Made by a program: the position numbers and the translations under genes. This document shows positions 10,851-23,190 of a DNA stretch of 64,000 bases, one piece after another. Origin of the DNA: Aselliscus stoliczkanus (lineage: Eukaryota; Chordata; Mammalia; Chiroptera; Hipposideridae); the NCBI GenBank assembly GCA_033961575.1, contig CM066731.1:77831501-77895500 (forward strand), in the 5' to 3' direction. The notes below the pieces were generated by a model that ran no database searches, was not told where the DNA came from, and saw nothing but the letters and a program-made list of their open reading frames with translations. Within the stretch, counting starts at the first letter, position 1. Every line of letters starts with the position of its first letter.

Positions 10851-10922
10851 ATCCCTTTGGGAAGAGAGATGAGCGGGAGCCACTCACCAATGCCATTCGA
10901 AGTGACTCAGCCGTCATTGGAG
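10851..10922 (+). CDS. CNTNAP4: CNTNAP4 coding exon, juxtamembrane stalk
   Basis: This 72-nt exon is bounded by CTTTCAG| and |GTAAAT. Phase 1 on both sides means the last base of the previous exon (9314) completes a GAT (Asp) codon. The product is [20 protein letters not shown] then AVIG, the short extracellular linker just before the membrane helix. It is rich in charged residues (KRDERE) and has no cysteine. It is too short to appear as a separate open frame. It was found by splice-site reading, and it joins both neighbours in frame without a stop, which supports it strongly. Confidence 0.85.
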
Positions 10923-11744
10923 GTAAATCATTCTTTGTTAATGAAAGCAGAAAAAGCATAAGTTTTGTACTTTGGAGAAATTTATCTGAATATTCCCTTA
11001 ATTATGGCCATCCAGCACCCAGAGCCCTGCTTATCTGGAAGACTGTGAGGCTTTTCATGAATAGTTATGTGTGCTGTGTGATCTAAAGCACCCTCTCCTC
11101 CAACACCAGCAGCTCTATGGACACATCCCACCCCAATCCATCAGGCAGCTGAATACTGAATAAACAACTGGATAATTTACTTAGGGACAGGCCATATGCA
11201 CTGTGTTCACCTCATCCAGTTGTCAGTTTTCCTAAAACACAAGCAAAGCAAACCAATAAAACTACCTATGGGGAAGGAGCCACACTGGAGCAGACAGATA
11301 GGTGAGGCAGCAGTCCTGTCAGGTTTTCTCCACCTAGTGATTTGGGTTGGATCTAATGAGCAGGGGGGAAGCCCATAGACTATGCTTTCGAGTCCAGGAG
11401 CACATATAATTACAGATGCAGATCTCATCCACTCTGCTATGAGCTCAGCTCTCCCTCCCGCTTCCTTTGCTTTTCCATTTTCTAACTGCCTGTCGGACTC
11501 ACCCGTTTTGATTCTGCATCAGCTTGGCTGCAGCCTCCAGTAGGCTTTGATTTTTCCATCTGGTCCTTGCAATACAGAATGCCTACCAAACTTTGTTTTG
11601 TGTCATATGCCTGTTTGAGACTAAATCCATTTCCATCTGAGAACCACCGTCCTGGTAGATGCCCCCTTCCCTGCCCTCTGGCAGTTAGATGAACTGATCC
11701 ACACCAGATGGAGCTCTCCTTCTAAAAGTCAGCAGGATCCCTTC

Positions 11745-11880
11745 ATTTAACTTCTATTTACTGATCCCCAGCTTTGAGCCAGGGCCTGCACTCAGTATAG
11801 AAATATGAGGATGAAAGACATGGGCACTGCTCTCAAAGAACTCATGACCTGGTGGCATACAGTCCAGCTAAACAGACAAC
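11745..11880 (+). repeat. Ancient dispersed repeat fragment (LINE-like)
   Basis: TTCATTTAACTTCTATTTAC, TTTGAGCCAGGGCCTGCAC, ATGGGCACTGCTCTCAAAG, then CATGACCTGGTGG and CAGACAAC. This order is typical of an old mammal-wide repeat whose family I do not name. Confidence 0.45.
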
Positions 11881-12261
11881 AATAGAACCTGTGAGTGGAG
11901 TTTTCTGGGGGAAGTACAAATGGCTGTGGAGTACAGCGGTGCTGTCACAATGAGATTGTAAAGAAAGAAAACCTGATCTTTTCTTAAGGAATTTCTTAAA
12001 ACAGCTGACCTGAATTTCTGCTCCAGGGGAAAGAGTCTGACTTGATTTTTGTTTGGCATCAAGAAATATAGGAAACGATTTGGTGCCTGTTTCTCTTCCT
12101 ATAATTAATTTCTCATTTGACAAATGGAGAGAAGACTTATGACTGCTGACTGTTTCCTACCTGTGTACATGCATCTGTGAGTATCTTTTAGAGCAGGAAA
12201 GTCATCCTAAACCCAGGGAAAAATTCTTGGAGGTTTGCAGAATTTAGAAATGACAGCCTCC

Positions 12262-12511
<250 letters not shown>

Positions 12512-13792
12512 ATGACAGCCTCCAATTCTGAATACTCCATGTACTGAAAGAGTAGAAACCAGTTCTGTATTTCATCTCTCAAAGCTACAGCCCATTCCTG
12601 GAAGTCACTGACCACCACCCACTTTAGTCATAGGTTTGTTAACTTAGGTGTTTTTATTCTGTCTTCTAAAATAGTTGGGGAAAATACCACATAATGCTTT
12701 AGGACTATTTTAAAAAGTAAACAATCTTAATCATGGCCTCAGCTCTAATACAAATAGATTGAAGACATTCATTCACTATATTTAACTCTCTAATGTTCAA
12801 GCTTATATAAATCATAATGCAGGATGTTCAAAATTAACTTTGTAACTAGTTTTTTTCACAATATCCATTCTACTTAGATTTTTAAAAATCAGAATATACA
12901 CTGTATTAAGAATAAACTTATCTTTGAATATCATAAATGCTTTTCAAATATTTGAATTTTGAGAAATCTTCATCCATGTGTAGATGCATCCTCCCTTTTA
13001 AAAACTAGCAATAACCAAATTTTCAACATCTCTCTGCTGACTTTGCTTTACACATCCCAAGAGCCTTCCTGGCAAAGTTAGGGACAAGACCTTTAGGTCA
13101 GCAAGGGCAACTTGCCAAGCAAGTCCAGTAAAATCACACGCAATCCTATTGGGGGGAGTCTAACACAATTGGCAGAAGTGTGCATTTCACTTGGCTTTGA
13201 GTTTCCAGAGGACAGAGACACATCATCTCTGAGGCAGCCTGTGTCTAGCAAAGGGCAGAGCAGTGTAGGGATGCTCTAAAGGTTTGGTAAACATTCCATT
13301 ATATTTTAGCAAAGCAAACAAATACCATAAACACATCTACATCAGGAGAGCATTTTTGGGATATGAGATATTTAAATATTATTTTCTAGGATGCTAAAGT
13401 AGCTCAAAATACTTATTTGCAAGGTGACGACGAAATATGCTAATTACAAAGAATTCTGACACATTCTTTAAAGCAGATATTGGAGAAGTTTAATGAGAAA
13501 TACTCTGCTAGCCTGATTCAATATTTATTTGATGGCATTCTTAGTCCATTAAATAAAACCTCTGATTTAAACTGGTTCTCTCCCTAGCTAGTCTGGAAGA
13601 GATTTTTTTGTAATTGAAGATTGAAGGCTTTTCAGCTAGTCTTTATTTCTGGGAAATGTGGCAGAGTTTGTTGCTTGTTTTGTTCTGTTCTGTTTTTTCT
13701 CCTAAGTGGCTGTCTTGTCTGGACTGAATCATCTCCCTGGAGTGGACGATCTATGGTAATGTCTTTCTTTCATTTGCCTCCTTTCTCAACAG

Positions 13793-13989
13793 GAGTAATC
13801 GCAGTTGTGATATTCATCATCTTCTCCATCATCGGCATCATGACCCGGTTCCTTTACCAGCATAAGCAGTCACATCATACTAACCAGATAAAGGAGAAAG
13901 AATACCCAGAAAATTTGGACAGTTCTTTTAGAAATGACATTGACTTGCAAAATACAGTAAGCGAGTGTAAGCGGGAATATTTTATCTGA
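13793..13989 (+). CDS. CNTNAP4: CNTNAP4 last coding exon: transmembrane helix and cytoplasmic tail
   Basis: The exon follows CTCAACAG. Its first two bases complete a Gly codon with base 10922, and the frame runs to TGA at 13987-13989. It encodes the membrane helix ([16 protein letters not shown], about 16-20 residues). A basic juxtamembrane segment ([15 protein letters not shown]) follows, which in this family binds protein 4.1. The rest of the tail includes [18 protein letters not shown] and ends SECKREYFI. The final EYFI is a class II PDZ ligand (hydrophobic at 0 and -2). CNTNAP4 is described as a presynaptic membrane protein of interneurons and dopaminergic neurons. The open frame extends upstream of 13793, but that part is intronic. 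The tail length fits the family and I see no break. Confidence 0.88.
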
Positions 13990-14880
13990 AAAACTGCAGG
14001 GTCACCTAATACTCTTTTGTCGTGTTGTTAAAATTTTTCTCCTTCTCCTCTTCCTCCTGTCTCTTAATTCTGGTCATTCCCCTTCTCTTATTTGTTTGCC
14101 ATGATTTTTGGAACATACCTGCCTCCACCACAGTATTTATCCCCTTTGACCCAGCCCCAAAGACCAGACAGCTATGGCCACTGTCTTTGTCTTTGACAAA
14201 CCTATCGTGGTGATAATGATCACTCAATGCACTGACTTTACTACTCCAGACAAGGAAGAGACATGCGTGCAAAGTCAGTTCTGCATTTCTGGTTTCAAAG
14301 ATGCACTCCTCAGTTCCACAGTCATTCAGTCTTGCTGGCTTACTTTGAACCTGAGCTTTGTGACTTAGGCATAGAACAGTCATCTTGGACATTCTTCCCC
14401 ATCTCAAGTCCATTCCTACCAGGGAACTCAGGGTGGAGAAAGAAGATGCAAGAGACCTGGTTTCCTTCAGTGGCACTTTAAAAGGAAAAAAAGAGGTTTG
14501 TTTTTTGGTTATTTTTCTTTACCATAGGAAGCCCATTGCCCTAACTCATCACACTTTTTCATGCTGACTGTTATCCCCTGAGTAATTTCCAATATAGGAT
14601 TCCTGATAGTATGAGCTATTGCTTTGCTCCTTTATTGCCACTCTCTCCTGGAGCTCACACTTCAGAACAGCACACTCTCGCATAAACCTAGGACAAGCAT
14701 GGAAAATAGTAGCTTTAAACTAGGGGATAAAAAGTGCTGCTAGGAAGTAGATGTTCTATAATTTCGAAAATGACTCTTCCAATTTTGTAAGAAACGGTAG
14801 CTAGCTTATTCTTGGGATTATTATACTGAGGTATAAATATATATACAAAAAATTCAAATAAAAGTCTAAAATAGTATCTG
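13990..14880 (+). other. CNTNAP4: Probable CNTNAP4 3' UTR
   Basis: This sequence directly follows the stop codon. It is non-repetitive and reaches a canonical AATAAA at 14857-14862. The end is inferred from that signal only; a longer UTR is possible because another purine microsatellite begins 50 bp further on. Confidence 0.55.
14857..14862 (+). promoter_or_regulatory. Candidate polyadenylation signal AATAAA
   Basis: First canonical hexamer after the CNTNAP4 stop on the + strand, in an A/T-rich context (ATTCAAATAAAAGTC). Confidence 0.5.
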
Positions 14881-14915
14881 GTACCATGAAAGAGTTTAAG
14901 CCATCTTAACTCAGC

Positions 14916-14917
14916 GA

Positions 14918-14981
<64 letters not shown>

Positions 14982-14998
14982 GAAAGAAAGAAAGAAAG

Positions 14999-15080
<82 letters not shown>

Positions 15081-15104
15081 GAGAAAGAAAAGAAAAGAAA
15101 AGAA
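14916..15104 (+). repeat. Long (AAAG)n microsatellite
   Basis: About 185 bp of AAAG units, with two single GAGAAAG interruptions near 14981 and 15000, ending in AAAAG units. No SINE body precedes it, unlike the copy at 12317. Confidence 0.95.
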
Positions 15105-15364
15105 CTTCATGAAAGAAGAGAAATGCCAAACAGAATTATTCTCTTCCATCCACTCACTAAAGATCTGGTGATGAAAATGAATGCAGGTTTAGAATAGACA
15201 TAATGATCCACCTCTGTCCGTGAAGCCATTTTCTAAGAGGTTTAGGATGCACTGACATATAAGGTATTATGGTTAGCTACAGGGAACATTCCCTGCTTAA
15301 CTTCAGAGAAGCCCCTAAGTTCTATAGCACATCACATTTTCAAATCTGCTACTCCTATGTGTAT

Positions 15365-15365
<1 letters not shown>

Positions 15366-15400
<35 letters not shown>

Positions 15401-15411
15401 ACACACACACA
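15366..15411. repeat. (CA)n microsatellite
   Basis: About 22 CA units with one TACA interruption. Confidence 0.95.
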
Positions 15412-18392
15412 TCTTAGAGGCATAAACTGTCCAATGTGGTGGTGACAAATTTCCTCGTCTTGGCCCATTTTGATAACAAAATATTGAAGAATCACAATCA
15501 CTCCTTTGAGAAGGCATCCTGAGCTCATCCACAAGGTGGTGGTAAGAATCCTGATGATTTTGCTATAGTAATATGCCTCACTCTTTGCCTCTGGATTGTC
15601 TTGGAGAAAAAGACAAGGGGGAAACAATCTAAATGATCCAGGACACCGGGAATGCCAAAGTAATGATTCACAGATGTGGAAAGTACTTGCCAATCCTCTT
15701 TAGAAGACATTCAATTTGGAAAACAATTACCCCATTGCTGTTGGCCAGCCTCTACAGTTAGCATTCTATCTTTGTCTTAGTGTGTCTGTCTCCTCTGAGT
15801 ATTTGACATGGTCCTGCATTAAGAGGAGTACACTGAGGAACTCATTAGCTTCACCCATTTCAGGTCCATTTCAGGCTCTTCTTACAGAGCATGTGGTATA
15901 AGGATTTAATTAGTTATCATATTTCTCAACTTTAAGATGTTGTTCTAATTACACATTTGCTCTTAGCATTTTCTCTAAATTCTTACTTAATCATTCCATC
16001 ATTTCTATTATATCTTTTTGCTAGTAAATTTGTTTTAAAATGATTCTGACATAGGAAACTATTTTTTTTTTTCTTCCAGCTTTAAAGATGGATGGTCTAT
16101 TAAGAGGAGGAAGGATCTTTAAATAGTGGCTTCTCCAGCCTGGTCCTCCCCTATTTCCAGTTTTCACTTTTGATTTTCTATTTATTAAAAAAAAAAAGTG
16201 TATAAATCAGCCATCTGCTTGGCAACATAGTGCTTTGTCGCCTGAGATAAACATCATTATGAAGTGTAGTGGGTTTAATTTGAAGCACCTCCAATAATGA
16301 AATGGCCAGGAAAAGGAAGGAGTTAGTAATAAAGATGGAACTCCCCATTATTCAAGTGTCTGTAAGGCAAAGACTGTATTTTTGCTGTTGTAGTGTTGAT
16401 AAAAGAAATGGAGGATTAGAAAGGCCAACTTAGGTATTTGCTTTTCTTATCTACTTATATACATGCCATAGGTAGTTCTGTAGGGAGAAGAATCTGTGAA
16501 GCTCTATCCTCACCACATCTTTACCAGAGAACCTGCCTGCACACCTCCCTGCATACGTAGATAGTGCAATCTGCATGTCACTCTTACGAGAGAGTCTCAG
16601 GGCTGCATCAGAATTATTTTTACAGGGTTGGATTATTTCATAAACTCACCAATCATTTTGGCTTTCACTAGAGGTAAATGAAAGCAAGTGAGCTGCTCTC
16701 TCCAAAGAAAACACAATTTTCAGTTAGAAATACATGCTAACTCTGCCTGTATTTTCCTCCATGTATTTTTCATCCATGTATTTTTGTGCAATTTTCCAAG
16801 TGCATGAGTGTTTCAATCCTTGAACAATTATAATCTAAAACAAATAGTCTTTGAAAGCCTTCCAATCCCTCCTCAACCACTTTTTCCAGCTTCAGTGATC
16901 AATATTTCTGAATGCTTGCTCTAGCCAACTAGACTGCCATAATCCCCCACTTTAACCCTCAGTCTTTGGAAACTGCTGTTTACACAAAGATTTAATGGAA
17001 TGTGGTCACTTTACAGTAAAACCAAAAATATCTGTGCAGTTTCACATCCTAAAGGGGCTGTTTCATTGATGTCCTTCCACCAAAACAAATCTATTTGTGC
17101 AAGCAATAGTACATCTGCTTACTCTAAGATATATTTAACAGTCACTGCATAATTCATTCTGTGATAGGCCAGATTGCCATTGTTTCTATGAGAATCCATC
17201 AGGAGAATTAGAGATTTGTCACTTATCTAGATATATTTTTATGAAGAGCTTAGCCTCTTCTATTCACTCTCTACTGCCTATGAGATTTATCTTAAGGACC
17301 CTGAGGCTGACTTTTTAAAACAGGTTTTATTCTCTTTAGTAATAATATAGTTCTAACACGACTTCCACCTTTTTTTCAGACCCATGCCCACCCCAAGGTA
17401 ATAGGGGCAGGACCAGAGCAAAAGAAATAGATTGTTCTTGTCTTTCTTTATTCATTTGTGAAGTTTTTATGGAATACCCATAAATATACTAGATATTGGG
17501 TGTACAGATATAAATTACACCTTGTCCTTGCCCTTGGGAGCTCAAAGTCTAGCATGTTTGGCTGTAATAGGCATATACTGGTGTAATAGGGGTGTGCATA
17601 CAGTGCTATAGAATGAAGAGCAAAGACCCTGCATAATTACTTTTGTAACACCCTTTCGAGAGACTTAAAGAAACAGATAAATTTCTGGAACATATTTATT
17701 TATAAATTTTCTTGTTTATTTATTTCACCTTCAAAAAATTGTTCTGTTCCTCCTCCTCAAAACAAATATATATTGATACAGATATGTCTCTGCAGAGGGA
17801 GATGTATTGAATCTTTAGTGATAGAAAAAAAAATATCCCCATCTCCAAAGTTCATTTGTGAGGCTCAGTTCTCTCCATTCTTGTTTCACTTCTGGTGTGG
17901 GGGGGGTCCTGAAAGACCTCCGTTCCATCAGTCAGATGTTTCCACCATTGAAAACTAAGGAACTCTCTTTGTAGTAGGAAACACAATCTCCACTTCTGCT
18001 TCCTTCCTCCTTTTTTCTCAGTTACTTTTTGACTGGTAGTTATGACCTATTACCTACCATTGCTTGTCCAGATGTTCTTGAGGGGTCTTTGTTGTCCTCC
18101 AGCTCCTCCTAAAACCCTCCTTTGTCCTGATGACCCATTTGACTCTACTTTGGAAGATCTCTGAGAACTACATGAAGCATATCTTTGAGTAAATAACTGA
18201 CTAAACATTGTTGTACATCTAAGTGAGGTCTCACCTCTGGGTCCTGGGTGATTTTCTTTGATCCTGAGGATCACACATGTCTCTTCTCTGAAGAAAGCTC
18301 GTTCAGTTAGAGGAGCTACACTGAGAGGCTACAAGCAGAGTCTTTTCTAAAATGTCCAGGGAGATAGGAGGCAGGCCATTGAATTGTTTCTT
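15412..18392. other. Intergenic, no gene seen
   Basis: No open frame of note on either strand and no fresh transposon. A pyrimidine tract plus CAG near 16060-16080 resembles an acceptor, but no coding sequence follows. One ancient repeat fragment lies at 17455-17640. Confidence 0.6.
17455..17640 (+). repeat. Ancient dispersed repeat fragment (LINE-like)
   Basis: The order TATTGGGTGTACAGATATAAA, TTGTCCTTGCCCTTGGGAGC, TCAAAGTCTAGCATG and GGCATATACTGG resembles the repeat at 11745. Confidence 0.4.
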
Positions 18393-18545
18393 TCTTTCTT
18401 TCTTTTTTTTTTAGCTGAGCCCTCCTGCTACCTATTGGGAGCTCAACGGCAACTCAGCTTGGGCTGGCATAGAACCGCCGTTGCTCAGAGCTCAGCTTGC
18501 ACTCTTGAGCAAGCTCTTAACCAACTGAGCCACTCGGTAGGCCCC
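18393..18545 (-). mobile_element. tRNA-derived SINE, second family
   Basis: The complement reads GAGTGGCTCAGTTGGTTAAG, GCTTGCTCAAGAGTGCAAGC, GCTCTGAGCAACGGCGG, then a GAGTTGCCGTTGAGCTCCC body and poly(A). The duplication TGAATTG(T/C)TTCTT lies at 18380-18392 and 18546-18558. A related copy is at 44948-45116. The head differs from that of the GGCCGGCC family. Confidence 0.88.
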
Positions 18546-18558
18546 TGAATTGCTTCTT

Positions 18559-20732
18559 ATAAAAAGCCTTGACACTTTGTCCACCAATGCCCTGGCTTCT
18601 TTTGAATTCTCCCATAGCTACAATCCAACAAAATCACTTTGCAACACCAGCCTGCAATGGGGAATTTGAGACAGTATATATCTCTGCTACTCATTTCCCC
18701 TTAACCTACAGGCTTGGACACACGTAGTCTTCAGTTGTCCTAGAGTTCACAACTAGACCAAATAAATAAAGAGATTCCCTGGTTCTACCGATGCAGAGGT
18801 GGTTGGTTAGTAGAAGAAGGTGCAGGGAAATTCAAAACTTTCAGAATATTTCAAGGATAACTGAGTACAATTTCATGTCTCTCATGTAGTTTGGAAAGGT
18901 TTTCACTAAAAGACACACAGTGTAATTGAATTACCTCCATACACTGTTATTGGGCCCTTCTTAACCTCTCTTCCTATCTCTCACCCACACACTTATTAAG
19001 CCATATAGTTTGCAGAGTTTGGTTGTCCCTATTTTTCATCACTGCTTTCACAAATTCCAAATAGTTGAACCTCCTAAAGGGAAAAGAAGCACAAACACAC
19101 ACACATAAAAATGCTTTGTAAAAATAGGCCTGCTATTTAAGCTTTTTTCAAGACATTCTGCATACATATCTGTTTGGTAGGAAGAGACATATTTCCTTTT
19201 GAGTTGACAGTTATTTGAAACTTCATATACGGTTTTAATATTTAATTCTTTTGCTATCATTAAGTGATTTTTCTCTTATATTTTGCACTAAGGTACTCTG
19301 AGAAAAAACAGAAAAGCACATTTTTTTTTTTTTAGTGAAATACTGTACTTTGTAAGCTAGTTGTCTGTTTTTTATAGTGTTTATAGTCCACAAAGTGGCT
19401 GAGCAGATATGAGCAAGGATTAAGGCAAAAGTTGAGTTCGGTGTTCTGACCACGCCTGCTGGGAACATATTGAGGAGGAAGAGGGAACATGTGGCAAAAA
19501 TTGGTAGCTGTCCTGGGTGAGGAGGGGCACTGATTCCACCATGGATCAATGGCAGTAGCTCCTCACACTCTTCTGGCTCCTAACTCAGGAGTCTCTTTAT
19601 TGTGTTTGGATCATCATCTCAAACATTAGGGAACGCGGCAACATCATAGGCTTTGCATGAAGAATCCTTTACTCCCCTTTGCATGATATTCTTAATGCCT
19701 CCCACCTCTATTCCAAACCACATCATTTTTATTTCCAAGATTTTTATTTCATCAGAAATTTCTCAGGATGCTATAGAACTGTCACCACAATGATCTAACT
19801 TGCCCAGTTTGAGCACCCAGATACAACTTTAAGGAAAAGAAATAGTCAAAAGACTCCCTAAGTCTATTATTTTGAATTGGAAGCCCCATAGGTGGAAGCC
19901 CTGAGGTGTTGAAATTAGCCTAGTGATCTTCATTTCCCTTCATTGGTCCTGCCATCACTAGGCATGTCATAATGGCAAAAAAGTATGAAACTTTACATCC
20001 CTGAAAATGACTACTTCCAGGGACTCACTGACTAACACTATCTGGGAATTTTGTTTTCCTCAGTCATCTCTGGTAACACAGGAAAACTTTTGCAAAATAA
20101 CGGGGAAAATTAGGAGAGTAGTCCTAGGCCATGACCAAAAGTGAAGCTGATTGCTTTAGTGATTAAATCTGGTCCTTTTTTTTTTTTCTTGTTAGCACCA
20201 TAGCCTCCATGTCTCAGAGGCCAAAGTAGCCTCAGAGGACATGTAAAAGGTACTATGTATGCAACAAGAGGATTGTATCACCATGTAGACTCTTTGGAAG
20301 GCCCGTAAGTGGAAATGTTTAGTGACTCTTTATAGGATAGTAGTAATGGGCACCTGCCTAGTTATACTTTCCCATTATGGTAAACTCCATCCCAAAGACT
20401 TTACATGAAATCTTAAAATGGTCTCTCTTCTTTTTGAGTGGCAATGTTAACCTCTGTAATGTTATCCTGCCTTAAATACTCACACAAAAAAAATAAGCCT
20501 TGCTTAAAACAGCATAGATATATGATGAGAGGGGTTTTGTATTTAGTGAGGTCCAACACCCATAATTTTCTTTTTCTGAATCTGGTACTTGACCAGCCTC
20601 CTGATATCCTGTACTGTCTTAGGCTGTCATTCCCCTCAGTCAACTGGAAGAGGCAAAAAGTGTGCACAGTCATTGGGAATCGGAGTGCTGGCTGAAGGGG
20701 AACCAAAATTCTGCCTCCATGATATGATAGAT
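18559..20732. other. Intergenic, no gene seen
   Basis: There is no supported coding sequence. Several short A or T runs (for example 19321-19334) are present, but no repeat I can name. Confidence 0.55.
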
Positions 20733-20956
20733 AAGGAGTCAGCAAACTTTTTTTTTTTCTATAGAAGGCCAAAAAGTCAATATTAGGCTTTGTAGAATAG
20801 ACAGTCTCTGTTGCAACTACTCACCTTTGCTGTTGTAGCAGGAAGGAGGCCATATGTAGAGAAAAAAGCATGGCTATGTTTCAATAAACTTTATTAAAAA
20901 AAAAAAACAAGTAACAAGTCAGATTTGATCCATAGGTTGTAGTTTGTTGATCCCTA
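20733..20956 (-). mobile_element. Non-autonomous hAT-Charlie element
   Basis: The ends are degenerate inverted repeats (AAGGAGTCAGCAAACTT and GTTTGTTGATCCCTA) flanked by a perfect 8-bp duplication TGATAGAT at 20725-20732 and 20957-20964, the hAT hallmark. The inner text (TAGGCTTTGTAGAATAGAC, CTGTTGCAACTACTCACC, CAATAAACTTTATT) is that of a common mammalian hAT MITE. The orientation is nominal. Confidence 0.85.
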
Positions 20957-21110
20957 TGATAGATCATTGCAGTGTCCATTTCAGATGGGAAATCAGTTTC
21001 ACTCTGACACATAGTGATTCTTCATTTTGAAGAATGAGAAAGAATAGGGAGATTATTTTTAACAATTAAACAATTACTTTTAACAATGCAAATAACCTTC
21101 CTCCCAAATA

Positions 21111-21114
21111 TATA

Positions 21115-21182
<68 letters not shown>
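21111..21182. repeat. (TG)n-(TA)n compound microsatellite
   Basis: A TGTG run followed by about 25 TA units. Confidence 0.95.
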
Positions 21183-21185
<3 letters not shown>

Positions 21186-21999
21186 AACACTTTATTATGG
21201 AAAAAGCACAAATAAAGTCACCACTCTTTGTACATTCACTAGAGTCTAGATTTTCCTTTTGACCTTCTTTTGTTCCCAAAACAGAATCCCAAGTGATGTT
21301 GCCTCGTTCAGTAAGTTTTGTAGACCATGTAACATGTCTTAATACATGTATGGGGAAAAATAAAAGTTAGCCTTAGATTTCTTTGTTTTCTATGGTTACT
21401 GTTATACAGAAGAAAGATTTAAACTGTAAATAATGTATATTTAATAAAGAGAAAATTTTGTATGATTTTGAGTGGAAGAAAAATGTGTCTTGCTGCATTT
21501 TCTTGGCTTCATGAAAACTCAAACAATTACTCCCTGAGCTTCCATTCTTTTTCCTTAGACCATTCACTCCCAGACAATATGGCTTGTAGGGTTGCTGGGG
21601 AAACATGGATCTTCCACTCTCTGTGTTTATTGAGTTCAGCAGGCCTATAAATGCTGTCACGACCTCTTTCATTGCTCAGCCTTACTACACTGGCCTGCAT
21701 GCCTAGATCAAATATGTAAAAGAGCAATTCATTGGCTTGATCAAAAGTTATATTCAGGGCTCTGGAGCCATCAGGTTTCAGCTGCCCACATGAAATGCAG
21801 AGCCTCTCCTAAACCCTTGTCAGTGCCCACTCAGAGCAGCTGCAATTCTTCCTCTCCTTCTCACAGAGAGTCTGGAGACTCACTCCAACTGGACTCTATG
21901 TGTTTGAAATACTAAGCATGCATTGTCATGGAACAGAACTCACTTGTTATGGTGTTATTAAGACTTCTATGTGTGGGTTCAGGTTACAGAAATTAAAAA

Positions 22000-22533
22000 C
22001 TGACACAGGTTTTAAACAGAAAAGTGACATTATTCAGTTTTACGTTTTAAAAATCATCTAAGGGCTGAATGAAAAATGGACATAGGCTAACAAAAGGGGA
22101 AGAGGAGAGAACAGTTAGGACCCATTTCAGAAGCCTGGGGGAGGTGATGGTGGCTTAGATGAGGGCTGCTGTAGCAGAGATTGTATCAGCAGCTGGGCCA
22201 AGGCAGAACTGGGAGGGCTTGCTGATGAATGGGAAAGAAAGAGTGATGGGTAGAAAAGGATCAAGGAAAAATATAATACTTTGGCTTAATGAATTGGAAC
22301 AAATAGTTTAGCTCTGAGCAATGCTGCCTGTGAAATGGGAAGGGTAGATCACGAGTTCAATATGGGTATCATTAAGTTCGAGATTCCAGCTAGGTAGCAA
22401 GTATAGATGTGATGCAGGTGCTTAGGTGTATGCCTGTACTTCAGGGATGCAGTCTGATCTGGAGAGACGCTTGGGAGATAGATGAACATGCATATATGCA
22501 TATGTACACGTGTATGTATATGTCTACATGGTT

Positions 22534-22591
<58 letters not shown>

Positions 22592-22780
22592 GAGAGAGAG
22601 ACTGGTTGTCATCATCTACGAGTGTGACTGCAACTAGAAAACAGAGCCTAGAATAGTGATCTGTTAAAGGAGAGGAACCAGACACTGAGGAAGGAGGAAA
22701 ACTAGGTAAGTTGGATCCCAGAAAATCAAATGCTTAATTAGGAGGAAGTGGGCAATCCCTTAAATGCTATTGAGAACCTA
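22000..22780 (+). repeat. Possible ancient interspersed repeat, unresolved
   Basis: Segments such as GGACCCATTTCAGAAGCC, GGTGATGGTGGCTTAGATG, AAGAGTGATGGGTAGAAAAGG and AGGAGAGGAACCAGACACTG have the style of a mammalian middle-repetitive element. A (TG)n-(GA)n microsatellite interrupts it at 22536-22600. I cannot name the family. Confidence 0.35.
22536..22600. repeat. (TG)n-(GA)n microsatellite
   Basis: About 25 TG units followed by GAAAGAGAGAGAGAG. Confidence 0.95.
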
Positions 22781-22944
22781 AGTCAGTTGAGAAGAGATAA
22801 ACGCCATTGGCTTTAGCAAGATTAAGGCACCGATGACACTTTTTGGAGCCACTCAATGAAGAAGTGAGGTGGAAATACCATCTGGAGTCACCTGAAGGGG
22901 TGGAGAAGCCAGGGGATGGCATGGAGTAAGGCTCAAAGCAGAAA

Positions 22945-23190
22945 CATGAGCATTGGAACAAGGAAAACCAGGACCCAAAATCCATAAAATCTCATTCTCC
23001 GATTTTGTGACTTGAAATTAAACACTGTAATTCTTGGTTTTTGCAGATGTAAATTGGAAAATAAAAACAACAGCAAAAAGCTTCAGAGATCCTGAGTACT
23101 AAATGGAATAATACATGCAAAGCACTTAGCAGACCACATGGTCAGTAGAGCTCTCCATAAACACTGCCTGTCATATTTCCTTACTAATAT
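22945..23190 (+). mobile_element. MIR SINE
   Basis: GATTTTGTGACTTGAAATT, TTTTTGCAGATGTAAATTGG and the 3' part GGAATAATACATGCAAAGC then ACTTAGCAGACCAC follow the MIR consensus order. Confidence 0.6.

Noticed and set aside
13621..13792. Open frame upstream of the last CNTNAP4 exon, in frame with it
   Set aside because: A clear acceptor at 13792 and the fit with the 72-nt exon show that the coding part starts at 13793; the upstream part is intron read by chance.
14715..15149. A 144-codon minus-strand frame
   Set aside because: Mostly a translation of the AAAG microsatellite; no protein signal outside it.
16060..16110. Pyrimidine tract plus CAG resembling a splice acceptor
   Set aside because: No coding sequence or donor follows, and CNTNAP4 has already ended.
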